DNA of 64,000 bases. Source: Bacteroidota bacterium (GTDB lineage: Bacteria > Bacteroidota > Bacteroidia > Bacteroidales > JAGONC01). This document shows positions 26,928 through 36,369 of this stretch, piece after piece (position 1 is the first letter of the stretch; each line of letters opens with the position of its first letter). The stretch covers positions 1 to 64,000 of the forward strand of contig JAPLDP010000028.1 in assembly GCA_026391695.1 (NCBI GenBank), read 5' to 3'. The notes under the pieces are model-generated. The model saw nothing but the letters and a program-made list of their open reading frames with translations, was not told the DNA's origin and made no database searches. The position numbers and the translations under genes are program-made.

Positions 26928-28274
26928 TTGATGAAAAAACGGCTCATCTATTACCTGATTATTACATTGATGCTCCTGGCAGGATTTTACCTTCTGCTGC
27001 TGAAAGTATTCCCCAAGACAGCCTCATATTATCCTGGTTTCCTGTTCCTGGCAGCCATAGACCTTTATTTCTGGAGCTCAGCAAGAAAACGTATTCGTAA
27101 AATCCGTCAACCACTGCGAAAAATTTCATCTTTTCTTTACTGGTTACCTCTTTTTGTTCTCGTTGGTTATCTAATGCTGACATTCTTCATAGGGCAAAAG
27201 GAACTCATCAGCAGTTTTGCATCTTACTTAATTGGCACAATACTTATCATTTATGTATCAAAGCTTTTACCCGTGGTTTTACTCTTTCTGGCTGACCTGT
27301 GGAGAGTGGTAAGAAGATCTTTCGATGGATTTAAAATTCTTCTGTCGGGGAATAATCCTACGTTGGCCAGGAAGATACCCCGCAATAGGCATGTTCAAAG
27401 CCTTGCATGGTGGCTGGGAGTCTTCATCTTGTGTATGTTTATTTCCGGCATGGTTTTTTGGGTACATGACTTTAAGATTAGGAATCAGGAAATTACAATC
27501 AAAAATTTGCCTTCAGTTTATAAAGGACTAAAGATTGTGCAGATTTCCGACCTGCACCTGGGAAGCTGGTGTTCTGCAAAGAGTCTACGCAGGGTCGTCA
27601 ATATGGTCAACAGCCTTAAACCTGATATAGTATTTTTTACCGGTGATCTGGTAAATAATATCACGGATGAGGCATATCCGTTCGAACCCATTCTTGAACG
27701 ACTACAGGCTCCATATGGTGTTTTTGCGATTCTCGGAAACCATGATTATGGAGATTATGTTGGATGGCGAACACCGGAAGAAAAGGAAAAGAACCTGCAG
27801 GACCTGGTCGATCTTTACAATCGAATAGGCTGGCGTCTGTTGCGGAATGAACACGTGATCATTGAAAAGGATAGCGCACGGATGGCAGTCATTGGCGTCG
27901 ACAATTGGGGCAGCCTCGACCGTTTCCCCAAACGGGCCGACATGCACAAAGCATTGGAAAACATGGAACTGCAACCGTTAAATATCCTTTTGTCACACGA
28001 CCCAAGCCATTGGGAGTATATCATATCAAAGGAATACCCCGAACTGCAGATTACCATGTCAGGTCATACCCATGGCTTTCAGTTTGGAATTGAAACAAAG
28101 CATCTGAGATGGAGTCCGGTGCAATGGGTGTATAAATACTGGGCAGGTATATATTCAACGACCAACGGAGCAGGTCAGGAGCAATATCTTTATGTCAACC
28201 GTGGTCTTGGTAATATAGGCTATCCTGGCAGAATCGGTATTTTGCCGGAAATCACTGTGTTTAAAGTCAAATAA
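26928..28274 (+). CDS. Membrane-anchored calcineurin-like metallophosphoesterase (YkuE-like)
   Basis: 448 residues. Four or five N-terminal hydrophobic segments (residues about 8-180) anchor the protein; the phosphoesterase domain follows with all metal motifs: IVQISDLHLGSW, VFFTGDLVNN, AILGNHDYGD, LLSHDPSHWEY and MSGHTHGFQFGIE. It lies eight bases after the aconitase-family gene and is likely co-transcribed. Members of this type can act on phosphate diesters such as lipid intermediates; the substrate here is unknown. Confidence 0.9.
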   Translation: MMKKRLIYYLIITLMLLAGFYLLLLKVFPKTASYYPGFLFLAAIDLYFWSSARKRIRKIRQPLRKISSFLYWLPLFVLVGYLMLTFFIGQKELISSFASYLIGTILIIYVSKLLPVVLLFLADLWRVVRRSFDGFKILLSGNNPTLARKIPRNRHVQSLAWWLGVFILCMFISGMVFWVHDFKIRNQEITIKNLPSVYKGLKIVQISDLHLGSWCSAKSLRRVVNMVNSLKPDIVFFTGDLVNNITDEAYPFEPILERLQAPYGVFAILGNHDYGDYVGWRTPEEKEKNLQDLVDLYNRIGWRLLRNEHVIIEKDSARMAVIGVDNWGSLDRFPKRADMHKALENMELQPLNILLSHDPSHWEYIISKEYPELQITMSGHTHGFQFGIETKHLRWSPVQWVYKYWAGIYSTTNGAGQEQYLYVNRGLGNIGYPGRIGILPEITVFKVK

Positions 28275-28342
28275 AAGCTATAAATCCAGGGGTAAGCAAT
28301 GACTCAAATTTCGCAACAAGCTACGGTGAATTTAACCAAGTC

Positions 28343-28394
28343 ACCTCACCTCCTTGCCCCCCCTCCTCCAGGAGAGGGGGACGGGGGGTGAGGT
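28343..28394. terminator. GC-rich stem-loop between convergent genes
   Basis: Outer arms ACCTCACC (28343-28350) and GGTGAGGT (28387-28394) enclose a C-rich and a G-rich run with a second inverted repeat CCCCTCCTCC / GGAGAGGGG. The long imperfect hairpin sits exactly between the stops of the convergent phosphoesterase and repeat-protein genes, so a bidirectional terminator or a dispersed GC-rich repeat is likely. Confidence 0.6.
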
Positions 28395-28404
28395 CATCTA
28401 AAGC

Positions 28405-31400
28405 TTAATCGCCCTGGGATATCTGGATGGAAGTAACCTCAATGTCACCACCTTCGGCATAAAGGTTTAGCCAGCTGTTATCGTTCCGGTACCAGGGATC
28501 CTGTGCACTCACACGGATGATATAATCCGTAATATCGCCTTTGCGAATAAACTTAAGAACCACCCCTCCGGTTTTCTGTGTGCTCAGACCATAACTCAGG
28601 TAAAGCCTTGGAACCGCATCGCCGGCACTGCGCGCTTTTATCATGATATAATTATTCTTTCGTAACCGGATATCTACAGGTGTGAAGTCATATTTGATCT
28701 CTGTATTGTTTTTTATGATGACACTTGTCTTGGTGATATCAACAATGGCATGTTCCTCAAGGTATCTCCTGATATTCCTGATCTGATTCATCGGGTATGC
28801 CTCATCAGACTTAATATTCAAAGCTTCTTCATAAGCAGTGAGGGCTTCATCAAGAATTTTCTGGTTATACAGGTTATCAGCCCTGGCAATGGCTTTTGTG
28901 TAGGCCTCCTTAAGAGCCATCTCCCTGGCCAGGAGGATGGCTTCCACTTCCTTCAATTTGTCTTTGGGATATGTCTCCTCAGGCTTAATACCTATGGCAT
29001 TTTGGTACTGCACCTTGGCATTTTTATAATCCTCCTGCCCAAAATATGCATCGCCCTGAGCAATGGCTTTGTCATAAGCCTCCTGTCGGGCTTTTTCATT
29101 CATCGAAAGAATCGTATTGATCTCGTTTATCTTTTCCTGGGGATATGGCTCCTCGGGCTTTATATTCAAGGCATTTTGGTATGTTGTCCGCGCGTTATCA
29201 TAATCCTTCGACTGGAAGAAATTATCGGCTTTTACTATGGCATCATTGTACGCTTTCTGTTTACTGAGATCGGCAAGAATAATTCGTATCTCCTCCAGCT
29301 TGGATGCCGGATACTGCTCATCCGGGAAGATATTCAGGGCATTTTGAAAAGGAGTCAAAGCCTTTTCATACTCCTGTGACCCAAAAAACCTGTCACCATC
29401 GGCAATAGCCTGCTGGTAGGCCTTTTTCTTTAATTCAAGTTCAGCAAGAAGCTTGGTCAGCTCGCTCACTCTGTCGGAAGGATATTTTTCAAGAGGCTTT
29501 ATCTCAAGTGCCTTTTTATAAGCCGGAAGAGCATTTTCAAAATTCTTCCTGTTATAGAAATCATCTGCCGTGGCTATGGCCGTCCTGTAGGCTTCTTCTT
29601 TGTTTACATTGGCCAGAATGATCTCTATATCCGATATTTTTTGTGCAGGATATGTCTCCTGTGGTTTTATTGAAAGTGCGTTTTTATAATCCGCCAGGGC
29701 ACCAGTGTAATTCTTAACTTTGAATGCCTCATCTGCGTTGGCTACATAGTTTTTGTAATCGCCAAGCAGCTTTGTGATCTCGGTGATTTTTGAAGCAGGG
29801 TAGGACTCTTCAGGTTTGAATTTGAGCGCTTCCTGATATTTGATCAGGGCACCGTCGTAACTTTTGGAGTTATAAAGCTGATCCGCAATGGCAATGGCAT
29901 TATCATAGCCCTGCTGATTGGCTTTTATTTTATTCAGGATATCCTCAATGTCATAAATCATGTTTTTGGGGTAGGTCTCGGAAGGTTTGATACTAAATGC
30001 TTCTTTAAATTTCAACAGGGCATTCTCATAGTCCTGGCTATTATAATAAATGGTTCCGGCAGCTACGACGTTCTTGTAGTTTGCATCCGATATTTTTTGA
30101 TCAGCCAGTATTTTGATGAGTTCGCTGATTTTTTCTTTCGGGTATTGCTCATCGGGTTTTATCGCAGAAGCCTCCCTGAAAGAATTTAAAGATTCCTGAT
30201 AATTTTTATCATTGTAATATTTATCTCCCTTAGTGATAGCCAATTCATAAGCAGCCTGGACTTCATTATTTTTAAGGATCAATCCGATTTCGTCTATTTT
30301 TTCTTTGGGATACTTCTCCTCCGGCTTTATTTTCATGGCTTCCTGATATAATCTTAAAGCTTCGGTATAATTGCCTGCCTTAAATAAATTGTCTCCCTGT
30401 GTGATAGCGCGGTCATACGAATCCTGCCTGAGCCGCATGTCGGCAAGGATTTTATTTATTTCAGCGACCTTGTCCTTGGGATACTGCTCTGCAGGTTTTA
30501 TTCCACTGGCATCCACATACCGTGTTTTCGCCAATTCATAATCCTTCCTGGTAAACAGGTCATCACTCTCCCTGATGGCGGAATAATAAGCGTCCTGCTG
30601 TGCTTTAATCCCGGCAAGGATCTTGTCAATCTCACTGACCTTATCCCTTGGATATTTCTCTTCAGGCTTAAGCTGCACTGCTTTGCTATATTCACTTCTG
30701 GCCTGTTCATATTCCTTTAAACCGAGCGACCTGTCGCCATTCGCAATAGCTTTTGTGTAAGCTTCCTCTTGGTTTTTCAGAATGCCGACCAGCTCATTAA
30801 TATTATTCAGCTTTATCTGTGGGTAGTTTTCTTCCGGCTTGATCCGCAATGCCTCCTGGTAAGCGAGCTTCGCCTTCGTATAATCGCCACTGCTGAAATA
30901 AGTGTCACCGTCAAGTACGGATTTGTCATAAGCCTTTTGCTCGGCATCCTTGTCAGCGATGATTTTTTCAGCTTCGGCAAGCTTGGTCTTTGGATAAGCC
31001 TCCCCGGGCTTTAATGATAAAGCATTCTGGTATTCTGTCATTGCCTCGGGATATTTGGCTGCCTTAAAATAATTGTCAGCAGCAGCAATTGCATTATCGT
31101 AAGCCTTATTAAGGGATTGCTCACTTGCCAGTATCTGGTTTATTTCACTTATCCTGCCTTCCGGATAAGTTTCGCCGGGTTTGAACGTAAGGGCCTTATT
31201 GTAAAATTCCAGCGCTTTTGTATAATTCTTCAGTGTATGATATAAATCAGCGGCAGAAATCGCCTCGTTATATGATTTCTGCTGTGAAGCCAGATCGCTG
31301 ACATTTCTATTGATTAGGGAGATTTGGTCAGATGGGTATTTTTCACCAGGTTTGATGATCAAGGCTTCCTGATAATCATTTCGCGCGTTATCATACTCCT

Positions 31401-32784
31401 TTTTATTTAACAGGTCATCAGCCCTGTTGATGGCATCGGTATAAGCTTTTTCGCGTGTTTGAATATCAGCCAGGATGCTTTCAATCTCTTTTATCTTTTC
31501 CTTTGGATAAGTTTCGCCTGATTTAATGGCGGATGCATTCTGATAAGTCGTTTTAGCCTGATCATATTTCTGCACCTGTAGCAGGCTATCACCGGACGCT
31601 ATGGCACGTAAATAAGAATCTTCCGTAGTTTTCGCATCAGCAAGAATCCTGGTGATCTCATCTGCCTTGTTTTTGGGATAGACCTCGCCGGGCTTCAACC
31701 CAATTGCTTTTTGATAGGCTGTAAGCGCATTCTGATAATCCTTACTCGTCAGATATTTATCAGCACTTAAAATGGTGATGTCATATTCCTTTTGTATCGC
31801 TTTCATCTCGGCGATCAGCGGATCAATCTTGCCAATCATGTTCTGTGGATACCGTTCACCAGATTTTAAGCTGGAAGCTTTCAGGTACTCAATTTTAGCT
31901 TTATCATACTGTTGTTCAATATAAAAATTGTCAGCAATGGTGATGATTTTATCATATTCTGATTTTTGGCTTTGAAGAGATGCCAGGATATTATCTATTT
32001 CTTTGATCTTGTTTTTTGGATAATCTTCATCAGGTTTCTTAATATTGGCATCGCCATAGGTTGTTTTGGCGTCATAGTAAGTTTTTTTGTTAAAAAGGCT
32101 ATCAGCTTTTGCAATGAGCTTATCATAAGCCTCCTGTATGCTGCGCTGGCTGGCAAGAATCTCATTGATCTGCATGATGCGGTCGAGCGGGTATTGTTCA
32201 TGTGGCTTCAGGTCGCTGGCATTCATATATTCGACCTTGGCATCGAAATAGTTTTTTACGGCATATAAACCATCAGCCTGCCGGATAGCTGCGGCATAGG
32301 CGGCTTCAACTTCCGGATCAGTCCATATCTTGCTGATCTGAGCCAGCCTGTCTTTCGGATACTGAGCTTTGGGATCGATCTTCAGTGCATTCAGGAACTC
32401 GATTCTGGCTTTTTTGTAGTCTCCGGCTTTAAACCACTGCTCCGCCGATGTTATGGCCGCCTCGAAAAGAATGTTTTTTGTCTTTTGTTCGTCAAGGAGT
32501 TTTTTAAGATTATGAATCTTTTCATTGATGTAAGCGTCATCCTGTTTGATTTTTGATGCCGATTCATAATCGAACAGAGCCTCAGAGTATTTTTCCTCCT
32601 GATAATACTGATCAGCTCTTCGCACAGTTTCGCGAAAGATGGAATCATTCTGGTTTGTCACTCCCTGTGCATACAATAGGAGTGGAACTCCATTTAAGAT
32701 GATTACCAGCAGGTAAGTGTATAAAAATTTGATGAAATGATTTTTTAAATAGATGAGTAAAACAAAATTCTGACGGATATTCAT
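28405..32784 (-). CDS. Giant exported protein with 23 tandem TPR-like repeats
   Basis: The start is set at the ATG at 32784, because a -7 box (32819-32826) lies inside the longer frame; it gives MNIRQNFVLLIYLKNHFIKF and a signal peptide ending LLLYAQG. From about residue 50 to 1330 the protein is 23 repeats of 54-57 residues, consensus Y-x2-AI-x2-AD-x2-Y-x3-Y-x2-A-x3-YQ-AL-x-IKP-x-E-x-YP-x2-KI-x-EI-x2-ILA, each a TPR-like helix pair plus a linker helix. The last 110 residues form a beta-rich domain (TSVIIKNNTEIKYDFTPVDI, WLNLYAEGGDIEVTSIQISQ). Probably a periplasmic or surface scaffold. The biological role is unknown. Intact; no frameshift. Confidence 0.85.
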   Translation of the reverse strand: MNIRQNFVLLIYLKNHFIKFLYTYLLVIILNGVPLLLYAQGVTNQNDSIFRETVRRADQYYQEEKYSEALFDYESASKIKQDDAYINEKIHNLKKLLDEQKTKNILFEAAITSAEQWFKAGDYKKARIEFLNALKIDPKAQYPKDRLAQISKIWTDPEVEAAYAAAIRQADGLYAVKNYFDAKVEYMNASDLKPHEQYPLDRIMQINEILASQRSIQEAYDKLIAKADSLFNKKTYYDAKTTYGDANIKKPDEDYPKNKIKEIDNILASLQSQKSEYDKIITIADNFYIEQQYDKAKIEYLKASSLKSGERYPQNMIGKIDPLIAEMKAIQKEYDITILSADKYLTSKDYQNALTAYQKAIGLKPGEVYPKNKADEITRILADAKTTEDSYLRAIASGDSLLQVQKYDQAKTTYQNASAIKSGETYPKEKIKEIESILADIQTREKAYTDAINRADDLLNKKEYDNARNDYQEALIIKPGEKYPSDQISLINRNVSDLASQQKSYNEAISAADLYHTLKNYTKALEFYNKALTFKPGETYPEGRISEINQILASEQSLNKAYDNAIAAADNYFKAAKYPEAMTEYQNALSLKPGEAYPKTKLAEAEKIIADKDAEQKAYDKSVLDGDTYFSSGDYTKAKLAYQEALRIKPEENYPQIKLNNINELVGILKNQEEAYTKAIANGDRSLGLKEYEQARSEYSKAVQLKPEEKYPRDKVSEIDKILAGIKAQQDAYYSAIRESDDLFTRKDYELAKTRYVDASGIKPAEQYPKDKVAEINKILADMRLRQDSYDRAITQGDNLFKAGNYTEALRLYQEAMKIKPEEKYPKEKIDEIGLILKNNEVQAAYELAITKGDKYYNDKNYQESLNSFREASAIKPDEQYPKEKISELIKILADQKISDANYKNVVAAGTIYYNSQDYENALLKFKEAFSIKPSETYPKNMIYDIEDILNKIKANQQGYDNAIAIADQLYNSKSYDGALIKYQEALKFKPEESYPASKITEITKLLGDYKNYVANADEAFKVKNYTGALADYKNALSIKPQETYPAQKISDIEIILANVNKEEAYRTAIATADDFYNRKNFENALPAYKKALEIKPLEKYPSDRVSELTKLLAELELKKKAYQQAIADGDRFFGSQEYEKALTPFQNALNIFPDEQYPASKLEEIRIILADLSKQKAYNDAIVKADNFFQSKDYDNARTTYQNALNIKPEEPYPQEKINEINTILSMNEKARQEAYDKAIAQGDAYFGQEDYKNAKVQYQNAIGIKPEETYPKDKLKEVEAILLAREMALKEAYTKAIARADNLYNQKILDEALTAYEEALNIKSDEAYPMNQIRNIRRYLEEHAIVDITKTSVIIKNNTEIKYDFTPVDIRLRKNNYIMIKARSAGDAVPRLYLSYGLSTQKTGGVVLKFIRKGDITDYIIRVSAQDPWYRNDNSWLNLYAEGGDIEVTSIQISQGD

Positions 32785-32818
32785 CAAATTTAAGCGATTA
32801 TAAAATTTAAATAAGGTG

Positions 32819-32826
32819 CAAAGATA
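32819..32826 (-). promoter_or_regulatory. -7 box of the TPR-repeat gene (TATCTTTG)
   Basis: TATCTTTG on the minus strand is a full match to TAnnTTTG and lies 34 bp before the ATG at 32784. No good TTTG is found 19-21 bp further upstream. The site decides against the upstream in-frame ATG at 32844. Confidence 0.55.
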
Positions 32827-33014
32827 AATTGCCCGGATATACATTTTATGATAAACGAAAAAAAAATGAATTTGTTTGATTCATCTTGTCGTATTATTCT
32901 GGTCAAATTCCCCGTTTCGCACTGGCTGGAACGAAACTTAAATTCAATCAACTCTCAGTATCATCTGCAATATAATCAGTTATATGCCAATTTAATATTT
33001 CATCTATTTTAATA

Positions 33015-33046
33015 TTTGGATATCTGTCTAAGTTTGATTATCTTTG
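33015..33046 (+). promoter_or_regulatory. Promoter of the phosphatase cluster (TTTG-N20-TATCTTTG)
   Basis: TTTG at 33015-33018 and TATCTTTG at 33039-33046 are separated by 20 bp, a full match to the Bacteroidota -33/-7 promoter. It lies in a 366-bp intergenic region and leaves a leader of about 155 bases before the first phosphoesterase gene. Confidence 0.7.
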
Positions 33047-33086
33047 AAGCAATCTGATTCCAAATCATTTGATTTAGACAGAGATA
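33021..33086. promoter_or_regulatory. Inverted repeat flanking the -7 box
   Basis: TATCTGTCTAA (33021-33031) and TTAGACAGAGATA (33074-33086) are complementary except for one inserted base. The left arm sits between the -33 and -7 elements and the right arm about 28 bp downstream of the -7 box, so it could be a split operator or a stem-loop in the leader. The regulator is not known. Confidence 0.4.
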
Positions 33087-33210
33087 ATAATATCTGTTTT
33101 GTAAAAAATAATGTTTTTATCGGATATTCTGAAATGTACAACTGTGTTGTGATTGTCAAATTTTATGAATTATTAAGGTATTAAGGATTATTAACTTTTT
33201 AAAAAAATAC

Positions 33211-34941
33211 ATGAAAAAGAAAAACAGAATTTGGCTTTACCCATTAGTAGTAATGGGATTTGTATTAATTCTTAGCAATAGTTGCAAGAACAATGATAGC
33301 GCTACACAGCAAGCGAGCTATCCAATAGATTCTACAGTTCTTACAACAGTCGAAAGGACAATTGTTCCTGATCCCGTGCCTTCTACAGCGCCTAAGATTC
33401 TTCCTACTGAGATTTCTAAATTTGCTGAGTATGGTTATGGCGTTTGGCAATTCGGCATGGGGCTTGGTTATGAGAAAAGACTGGATATTATGCCACTTGC
33501 ATATACAAATACATCGGTCACAAATACTGCAAAACTTTTGAATTTCTTTGCCATGACCGACATCCATATCAGTGACAAGGAATCTCCTGCTCAGGCAATC
33601 TTTTTTGGCTACAAAGGCGGTCTGATTTCAGGATATTCGCCGATTATGTTATATACAACTCATGTCCTCGACGCAGCCGTCCAGACGGTTAACGCCCTTC
33701 ACAAAAAAAATCCGTTTGATTTCGGCATCTCTCTGGGCGATGTTTGCAACGCAACTCAGTATAACGAGCTAAGATGGTATATCGATGTCCTTGACGGCAA
33801 GAATATAAACCCCGATTCCGGTGACAAGGATGATCCTATCCCAGGACCTAATAATGATTATCAGGATGAATACAAGGCGGTGGGGCTTGATAAGACGATT
33901 CCCTGGTATCAGGCGCTCGGCAACCACGATCATTTCTGGATGGGCTTCCTGCCACCGAATGATTATATCCGAAAGAGTCTCATCGGAGAGAATATGCTCA
34001 ACTTAGGCAATCCGTTCATCGATCCTCTCGGCGTAGACAGCCGTGGTTTCTATATGGGATCAATCAACGGCCGGACGCTCTATGGCGACGTTATCGGCGC
34101 GGGACCCGTCGCGGACTTCACAAGTCCCCCGAAGGTGCTCGCAGCCGATCCTAACCGCCGTTCACTTTCGAAAAAGGAGTGGATAAGCGAATTTTTTAAT
34201 ACATCTTCAAATCCCAAAGGACATGGGTTCAATCAAGCAGACACAGCAAATGGATTCGCCAACTATACTTTCGAACCGAAGTCGGATATACCGATTAAGG
34301 TCATTGTGATAGACGATACCCAAAGTAACGACGATCCCAACGATCCCGATGCTCTCGGCTTTGGAAAGGGCTCTTTCGGCTATGGACATGGAGAACTTGA
34401 TGATGAACGTTATAACTGGTTAATCAGCGAACTTGATAAAGGTCAAGCCGAAGGCAATCTTATGATTATCGCTGCGCACGAACCGATAGGCGTCGAAAAG
34501 GTTCCATCCATGATGGCTTGGAACCCGGCCTTTGAAGCCAAACTGATTGCCAAACTTCATACATATCCGAATCTCATCCTGTGGATCGCCGGACATCGTC
34601 ATCTCCATACAATTACTGCATTAAAATCACCTGATGCCGCCCATCCTGAAAGCGGCTTCTGGGAGATTGAAACCTCATCATTAAGGGAGTTCCCTCAGCA
34701 GTTCCGCACGTTTGAGATCGTCCGCAACAGCGACAATACTGTTTCAATCTTTGCGACCGACGTTGATCCGGCAGTCAAAGACGGGTCGTTTGCGGCGAAA
34801 TCGCGTTCTTATGCTGTCGCCGCTCAACAGATATTCAAGCTTCCAATGACTAATTTTTCGTACAATGCAGAGCTTGTCAAACAATTGAGCCCTGAAATGC
34901 AAGCTAAAATACAGAACTATGGGACACCGGTATACAAGTAA
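33211..34941 (+). CDS. Metallophosphoesterase lipoprotein, RPA4764-like family (first copy)
   Basis: 576 residues. A lipoprotein signal (IWLYPLVVMGFVLILSNSC) precedes a calcineurin-like domain with FFAMTDIHISDKE, DFGISLGDVCNATQYNELRW, QALGNHDHFW, LMIIAAHEPIGV and ILWIAGHRHLHT, which supply the two-metal site. The layout and length match the RPA4764 type of metallophosphoesterases (TIGR03768), substrate unknown. It heads five exported phosphatase-type genes (33.2-41.1 kb). A close paralogue is at 36370. The first 30 codons are nearly the same as those of the unrelated HAD gene at 40036. Confidence 0.88.
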   Translation: MKKKNRIWLYPLVVMGFVLILSNSCKNNDSATQQASYPIDSTVLTTVERTIVPDPVPSTAPKILPTEISKFAEYGYGVWQFGMGLGYEKRLDIMPLAYTNTSVTNTAKLLNFFAMTDIHISDKESPAQAIFFGYKGGLISGYSPIMLYTTHVLDAAVQTVNALHKKNPFDFGISLGDVCNATQYNELRWYIDVLDGKNINPDSGDKDDPIPGPNNDYQDEYKAVGLDKTIPWYQALGNHDHFWMGFLPPNDYIRKSLIGENMLNLGNPFIDPLGVDSRGFYMGSINGRTLYGDVIGAGPVADFTSPPKVLAADPNRRSLSKKEWISEFFNTSSNPKGHGFNQADTANGFANYTFEPKSDIPIKVIVIDDTQSNDDPNDPDALGFGKGSFGYGHGELDDERYNWLISELDKGQAEGNLMIIAAHEPIGVEKVPSMMAWNPAFEAKLIAKLHTYPNLILWIAGHRHLHTITALKSPDAAHPESGFWEIETSSLREFPQQFRTFEIVRNSDNTVSIFATDVDPAVKDGSFAAKSRSYAVAAQQIFKLPMTNFSYNAELVKQLSPEMQAKIQNYGTPVYK

Positions 34942-35154
34942 TTATTTTTCTGATCTCTTGGGTGTCGGAAAGATTTTGCTATTAAATGTGTGAATTATAT
35001 AATTTTTTTCGAAAAATATATAACACTTCACAATATAAAGGAATGTAACTTGCTTTTTTGATCAAATATCCATATTTGATTGTTAATCAACATAATGAAA
35101 GGTTTTACTGAGTTTATAAACGAGCTCTAAACAACAGAGCGAACATTTATTACA

Positions 35155-36357
35155 ATGAAAAGACAAATTATAATTTTCGTAACAGTCTGTGCTGCAACAT
35201 TGAGCTCTTTCGCTCAGTTCACTTTTGTTGCTATTTCTGACCTGCACATCTCCGACACCATTGTCCCAAATAGTGACTTCAATGCACAATACTTCCAATG
35301 CGCCATCAAAGAATTTGACACCCTTGATCCAAAACCCGCATTTGTCATAGCAAGCGGGGATATTTCCGATGTAGGTAACCAGGAACCTGAAGGCATGTAT
35401 CCTACGCTTACACAGTTTTTGTTTCCACCAACACTCACTAACCCGGGCATTGGCGACTATTTTATTGATTCTGCCCAGACAATTCCTATCTATTTCACCC
35501 CCGGAAATCATGATTATTGGGTGGGATTCGAACCAAATGGAGAGCCAATATCAACTGGTAATCTTCCGTATTATACGAAATATATCACTGTTGATACAGA
35601 TTATGTAATCACAGCCGATTTTGCAGCGATTGTGTTTCTCCGTTCAGGCCATGACGGCCCCTATGGAAATCCTCCCGATCCGGCAAATATCGAAGGAACC
35701 GGATTCTCCAATGAACAATGCACCTGGCTCAGAAACACATTGATAATGAACAGCAACAAAAGAAAAATTATTGTCTTCCATCATCCTGCAGTAAATGCCG
35801 CCGGTACAAACTCTGATGGTACGCCATATACCGGTGAAATCTCAGATACAACTGATAACTCAATCCTGAATAACAGGACCAATTTCCTGAATATCTGCGA
35901 TTCAAATCATGTGGATGTGGTCCTGAACGGCCATGAACATCAAAATGTGGTTGCAAACAGAAAGGGAGATACAATTGGGGAAAACTGGCCCAATGGTACC
36001 CGGTATGTCCAAACGGCTGCCTCATTTAACCGTTCTTACCGCATTATAACAGTTGATCCGGCATTTGTGACGGTAAGTCGTCCGATGCGAAGCTGTAGTG
36101 CAATTTATGGCGTGAATGAGTTAAGCAATACATTGAAAATCTCAATCTTTCCCAATCCCGCCAAAGATAAGCTTACCATTGAATGCAATCAAAAAGCCAT
36201 GATGGAACTTTTGACCATCGAAGGGCAGATAATTAAAACAATTCAAAACGCGGGCAAAAAAATGACAATTGATCTGGTTAATTTACCAGACGGGGTTTAT
36301 ATAATGAAAGCAATAACTGACAAAGGAATTGCGATAAGGAAATTTATAATACAATAA
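35155..36357 (+). CDS. Secreted metallophosphoesterase with type IX secretion sorting domain
   Basis: 400 residues. The signal peptide (MKRQIIIFVTVCAATLSSFA) is followed by a calcineurin-like domain: VAISDLHISDT, FVIASGDISDVGN, YFTPGNHDYW, IVFHHPAVNAA and VVLNGHEHQN. From about residue 325 the tail IFPNPAKDKLTIECNQ ... LPDGVYIMKAITDKGIAIRK is a type A T9SS sorting domain, so the enzyme is exported across the outer membrane and cell-attached or released. Gene spacing to the next is 12 bp. Confidence 0.9.
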   Translation: MKRQIIIFVTVCAATLSSFAQFTFVAISDLHISDTIVPNSDFNAQYFQCAIKEFDTLDPKPAFVIASGDISDVGNQEPEGMYPTLTQFLFPPTLTNPGIGDYFIDSAQTIPIYFTPGNHDYWVGFEPNGEPISTGNLPYYTKYITVDTDYVITADFAAIVFLRSGHDGPYGNPPDPANIEGTGFSNEQCTWLRNTLIMNSNKRKIIVFHHPAVNAAGTNSDGTPYTGEISDTTDNSILNNRTNFLNICDSNHVDVVLNGHEHQNVVANRKGDTIGENWPNGTRYVQTAASFNRSYRIITVDPAFVTVSRPMRSCSAIYGVNELSNTLKISIFPNPAKDKLTIECNQKAMMELLTIEGQIIKTIQNAGKKMTIDLVNLPDGVYIMKAITDKGIAIRKFIIQ

Positions 36358-36369
36358 ACGGGAATCAAC

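Noticed and set aside
28750-29379. 209-codon plus-strand ORF inside the TPR-repeat gene.
   Set aside because: It is a shadow of the regular repeat coding on the other strand; its apparent periodicity follows that of the repeats.
32785-32844. Upstream extension of the TPR-repeat protein to the ATG at 32844.
   Set aside because: The extension contains the only good -7 box, and the signal peptide fits the ATG at 32784.
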